This document shows, in pieces, positions 3,769-5,675 of a DNA stretch of 5,675 nt. Location of the stretch: positions 1 through 5,675 of the forward strand of contig NZ_JBDPLH010000027.1 in the NCBI RefSeq assembly GCF_040187885.1, read 5' to 3'. How positions within the stretch are numbered: position 1 is the first letter of the stretch; each line of letters opens with the position of its first letter. The DNA is from Roseateles_E cavernae (GTDB lineage: Bacteria > Pseudomonadota > Gammaproteobacteria > Burkholderiales > Burkholderiaceae_C). The notes beneath the pieces are model-generated. The model was not told the origin of the DNA. It was given only the letters and a program-made list of their open reading frames with translations, and ran no database searches. The translations under genes were made by a program, and so were the position numbers.

Positions 3769-4341
3769 ATGCAGCAAGCACTACCCGCAGCAGCTCCCAG
3801 CAGATTCGAGCAGCCGTACCCGACCCGACTCGGCACCTACTCCGTCTGGGAGTTTGGCGAGAACCTCGGCAAGCACGGCTGCACGCTCCATCGAGATCTG
3901 GTGCATGACGAGTTCGGCCACCTGCAAGCTGTCGACCTCCACGGGGCCGCGCTGCATAACTGGGCGAACCACCACCCGCACGAGGTCGATGACGAAGCCA
4001 TGGCCGCCTACTGGCCGCACGAGATGCTCGGCCGCTTCGCCCCGCCAGCGCCACCCCAGCCGCCCCGCATCCGCGCCGAGATCCTGCCAGCCGACGAAGG
4101 CGACTTCATCGGCTACGCCGCCGAGCTGAAGATCAGCACCGCCCGCCCGCTGGAGGGCGAGCCCTTCTACCTGCTCAACATAGGCGCCAACGACCTGGTC
4201 TACGCCACCCGCAGCGAACTGCAGGGCCTCGTCGCCGCCGCTGCTGCGGTGCTGAGCCTGCAGCTCACGCCCTGCGCCGGTGATGTCGACCTGGTCGACG
4301 ACGCCGACACCCTGGCCGCTCTCGCCGAGGTGCTGCAATGA
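3769..4341 (+). CDS. Hypothetical early phage protein, 190 aa
   Basis: First gene of the operator-controlled right operon, with a strong ribosome binding site. I do not recognise the family. It appears to have two parts joined by a proline-rich linker (APPAPPQPP, 91-99). Part one (about 20-90) contains LGTYSVWEFGENLGKHGCTL and HRDLVHDEFGHLQAVDLHGA, and is rich in His and aromatic residues (WANHHPHEV, YWPHEM). Part two (about 100-190) contains IRAEILPADEGDFIGYAAEL and FYLLNIGANDLVYATRSELQ, and ends in acidic helices. There is no membrane segment and no obvious catalytic motif. Its stop overlaps the next start (ATGA at 4338). By analogy of position it stands where lambda N and the early-left genes stand, but nothing in the sequence resembles the basic N antiterminator. 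Confidence 0.75.
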   Translation: MQQALPAAAPSRFEQPYPTRLGTYSVWEFGENLGKHGCTLHRDLVHDEFGHLQAVDLHGAALHNWANHHPHEVDDEAMAAYWPHEMLGRFAPPAPPQPPRIRAEILPADEGDFIGYAAELKISTARPLEGEPFYLLNIGANDLVYATRSELQGLVAAAAAVLSLQLTPCAGDVDLVDDADTLAALAEVLQ

Positions 4342-4829
4342 TGGGCGCGCTGGTCAACCTCAATCGCGGCGACGACCCCATGACCCGCATCACCGAGGCC
4401 GAGCTGCTGCGCCTCATCGCCGAGCGGGCAGACCACGACATCGAGGGCGCCGGCTGGGGCGACTTCAGCCACGGCCACCTCGCCAGCNCCGAGGCCGAGC
4501 TGCTGCGCCTCATCGCCGAGCGGGCAGACCACGACATCGAGGGCGCCGGCTGGGGCGACTTCAGCCACGGCCACCTCGCCAGCCAGCCGCTGCCGCTGCA
4601 GCCCGCCGAGGCCTGCACCGAGCTGGGCGCCGACAGCCCCAACCCCGCAGCGGCCGAGGCCTGGCTGCTGGCCCGCTGGTTCGCCCGGTGGCCCCGCCTG
4701 GCGCCCTGGGTCGTGTCGGTGGGCATCGTCCTGCTGATGGGCTTGGCCGGCAGCGGCGACGACGAGATCGAACAGCTCAGCGCCGAGCGCGCCGAAGAGC
4801 TGGCCAGCGCGCAGGAGCTGCAGCCGTGA
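4338..4829 (+). CDS. Hypothetical single-pass membrane protein; 163 aa as assembled, probably 131 aa
   Basis: ATG 4338 overlaps the previous TGA; GAGG at 4327-4330 could serve as ribosome binding site. An internal ATG at 4380 (MTRITEAELL) is an alternative start. The sequence contains a perfect 95-bp duplication joined by one N (4488), so a 32-residue block (TEAELLRLIAERADHD... ending SHGHLAS) appears twice; residue 51 is undetermined (codon NCC). Collapsing the repeat keeps the frame and gives 131 aa. The C-terminal part has a tryptophan-rich segment followed by a hydrophobic helix (WVVSVGIVLLMGLAGSG) and an acidic helical tail (DDEIEQLSAERAEELASAQE), predicting one membrane pass. I do not recognise the family. 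It is translationally coupled on both sides. Confidence 0.65.
   Translation: MMGALVNLNRGDDPMTRITEAELLRLIAERADHDIEGAGWGDFSHGHLASXEAELLRLIAERADHDIEGAGWGDFSHGHLASQPLPLQPAEACTELGADSPNPAAAEAWLLARWFARWPRLAPWVVSVGIVLLMGLAGSGDDEIEQLSAERAEELASAQELQP
4393..4583 (+). repeat. Perfect 95-bp tandem duplication around a single N, likely assembly artefact
   Basis: Bases 4393-4487 and 4489-4583 are identical, offset by 96, with the only ambiguous base of the window (4488) exactly between them. An identical overlap joined by one N is what a scaffolder leaves when two contig ends overlap but are not merged. A true in-frame tandem repeat (32 codons) is possible, but perfect identity with an N at the exact junction argues against it. 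Confidence 0.9.
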
Positions 4830-5128
4830 GCGCCGCGAAGCAAGCGGCGCGGCAGCGCTACTCGCCGATGAATCCGCCGCGCCTGCAACGGCCAGATGAG
4901 TCACTCTCCGCCTACCGCATCGAGATGGGCTGGGACCATGCGCCCGCGCGCCAGTGCGTGATTTGCGAAGGCTTCTGCCTTGAGCAGGCAACGGTCGATC
5001 AGGCCATGACCGCACTGGCCACGGCGCGAGGCAAGCGTGAGCACCTCGCGGCTTACGAGGCGCTGGTCATTGCCGCGCGGACGGAGATCGTGCGACTTCG
5101 CGCCGAGATCGCCGGAGGTGCAACGTGA
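4826..5128 (+). CDS. Hypothetical phage protein with C-x2-C-x3-C motif, 100 aa
   Basis: GTG 4826 overlaps the preceding TGA (GTGA) and has AGGAG at 4813-4817. A much longer frame open upstream only reflects the GC-rich sequence. The protein starts MSAAKQAARQRYSPMNPP and has a short motif GWDHAPARQCVICEGFC (35-51; C44, C47, C51). It ends in a long helix (about 55-96, containing MTALATARGKREHLAAYEAL and AARTEIVRLRAEIAG) that may form a coiled coil. The cysteine cluster with His38 could bind a metal, but the set is not a complete known finger. I do not recognise the family. Coupled overlaps on both sides place it in the right operon. Confidence 0.7.
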   Translation: MSAAKQAARQRYSPMNPPRLQRPDESLSAYRIEMGWDHAPARQCVICEGFCLEQATVDQAMTALATARGKREHLAAYEALVIAARTEIVRLRAEIAGGAT

Positions 5129-5592
5129 GCCCGCGCAAGCCCCAAGCCATTGCCGTGGCTCCAGTCCAGCATGGGTGCGCCGTTTGCACCACACCGCGCC
5201 GCTGCGGAACGCCGGCCTTGCGCACGATCAAAGGCCCGCACTGCGTCGGCCGGGCTGACGGGCCAGATGAGTGCGACTGCCTAACCGCCTGCGGCGATGA
5301 CCCGTGGCTGAAAACCGGCATGGCGCTGCCTTGCACGGAACGGCTCGCCGCGATGGTGGCCGAGTTGGACCGCAAGGCTGCGCAACTGCAGCTGGTCGCT
5401 GACCTGCAGGATGCGATCGCTCTCGTCGACGGCGACCGCATGGCACTCGTGCTCTGCCACTCCAAGCCGCCCCAGCACGATCACATTCCTGCCGATGAGC
5501 CGGGCGCGATCGCCGCCGAGGCAGCCTACCAGCGGGCGCTCAAGGCCATGCGCACTGTGCATGCTCAGTTGGTGCGGAGCAGCGCTGTATGA
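5125..5592 (+). CDS. Hypothetical cysteine-rich phage protein, 155 aa
   Basis: GTG 5125 overlaps the previous TGA and has GGAGG at 5114-5118, six bases upstream. The N-terminal 70 residues hold eight cysteines (C18, C21, C27, C40, C50, C52, C56, C70), including HGCAVCTTPRRC and DECDCLTAC, suggesting one or two metal sites. The rest is helical (CTERLAAMVAELDRKAAQLQ, 70-89; AAEAAYQRALKAMRTVHAQL, 130-149), with one further cysteine (C111). There is no signal peptide, so disulfide bonding is less likely than metal binding. I do not recognise the family. Its stop overlaps the next ATG. Confidence 0.75.
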   Translation: MSPRKPQAIAVAPVQHGCAVCTTPRRCGTPALRTIKGPHCVGRADGPDECDCLTACGDDPWLKTGMALPCTERLAAMVAELDRKAAQLQLVADLQDAIALVDGDRMALVLCHSKPPQHDHIPADEPGAIAAEAAYQRALKAMRTVHAQLVRSSAV

Positions 5593-5675
5593 CCCCCACC
5601 CTCGCCACCATCGCCCAGGCCTGGCGCGAAGCCGAGCAGCGCCAGTACAGCGCCTGCAACCACTGCGACCACCAC
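5589..5675 (+). CDS. Partial gene at right edge, N-terminal 29 aa with C-x2-C
   Basis: ATG 5589 overlaps the previous TGA (ATGA) and GGAG lies at 5576-5579. The visible part starts MTPTLATIAQAWREAEQRQY and goes on to SACNHCDHH, so a cysteine/histidine cluster begins at residue 22. The frame is open to the window end. The family cannot be judged. It is the third gene in a row in this operon with a CxxC pair near its N-terminal half. Confidence 0.6.
   Translation, partial: MTPTLATIAQAWREAEQRQYSACNHCDHH

Noticed and set aside
4200..5015. Long minus-strand frame of about 270 codons
   Set aside because: Antisense to four coupled plus-strand starts with good ribosome binding sites; low-complexity Ala/Arg/Gly composition typical of GC-rich shadows.

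Overview
The window looks like the immunity and early-control region of a temperate phage or prophage of a GC-rich betaproteobacterium, most likely Burkholderiales. I base this on the very high GC content, genes tightly packed with ATGA/GTGA overlaps, and proteins of types common in Burkholderiales prophages: a YdaS/Cro-like regulator, a CII protein of the coliphage 186 CP76 family, and a small winged-helix-like protein. There is no tRNA, rRNA, CRISPR array, transposase or integrase in the window. One N at position 4488 lies exactly at the junction of a perfect 95-bp duplication, which suggests a draft or metagenomic assembly.

Layout. Leftward (minus strand), from the centre: a YdaS/Cro-like DNA-binding protein (1670-1945), a 72-aa unknown (1462-1680), then the CII-like regulator (332-871), an 84-aa winged-helix-like protein (81-335) and a gene cut by the left edge (1-84). 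This is the probable lytic early operon. A plus-strand gene of 100 aa (1157-1459) is set antisense inside it, between the CII-like gene and the 72-aa gene. Rightward (plus strand): a short repressor-like HTH protein with no peptidase domain (2037-2585), then three small genes (2683-2967, 3048-3251, 3253-3645) encoding zinc-ribbon and membrane proteins, then a hairpin terminator (3669-3693). After the terminator a second promoter region starts a chain of tightly coupled small genes of unknown function (3769-5675, running off the right edge).

How it works together (inference). The divergent promoter region 1956-2026 and the distant region 3703-3740 carry the same operator, an AT-rich palindrome with core AAGCA-W-TGCTT. 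There are three sites in the first region and two in the second. This is a mirror image of the lambda immunity region: cro-like and CII-like genes in one direction; in the other, repressor, accessory genes in the rexA/rexB position, a terminator, and an operator-controlled PL-like promoter feeding another early operon. The antisense gene at 1157 starts where a CII-activated establishment promoter (PRE of lambda, pE of 186) would be expected.

Most interesting points: the zinc-ribbon/membrane cassette in the rex position, whose first two genes share an SG-x-NNTN-x-Y motif and look like fused and split versions of one design; the operator network; and a repressor without a self-cleavage domain. 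No function has been shown for the unknown genes.
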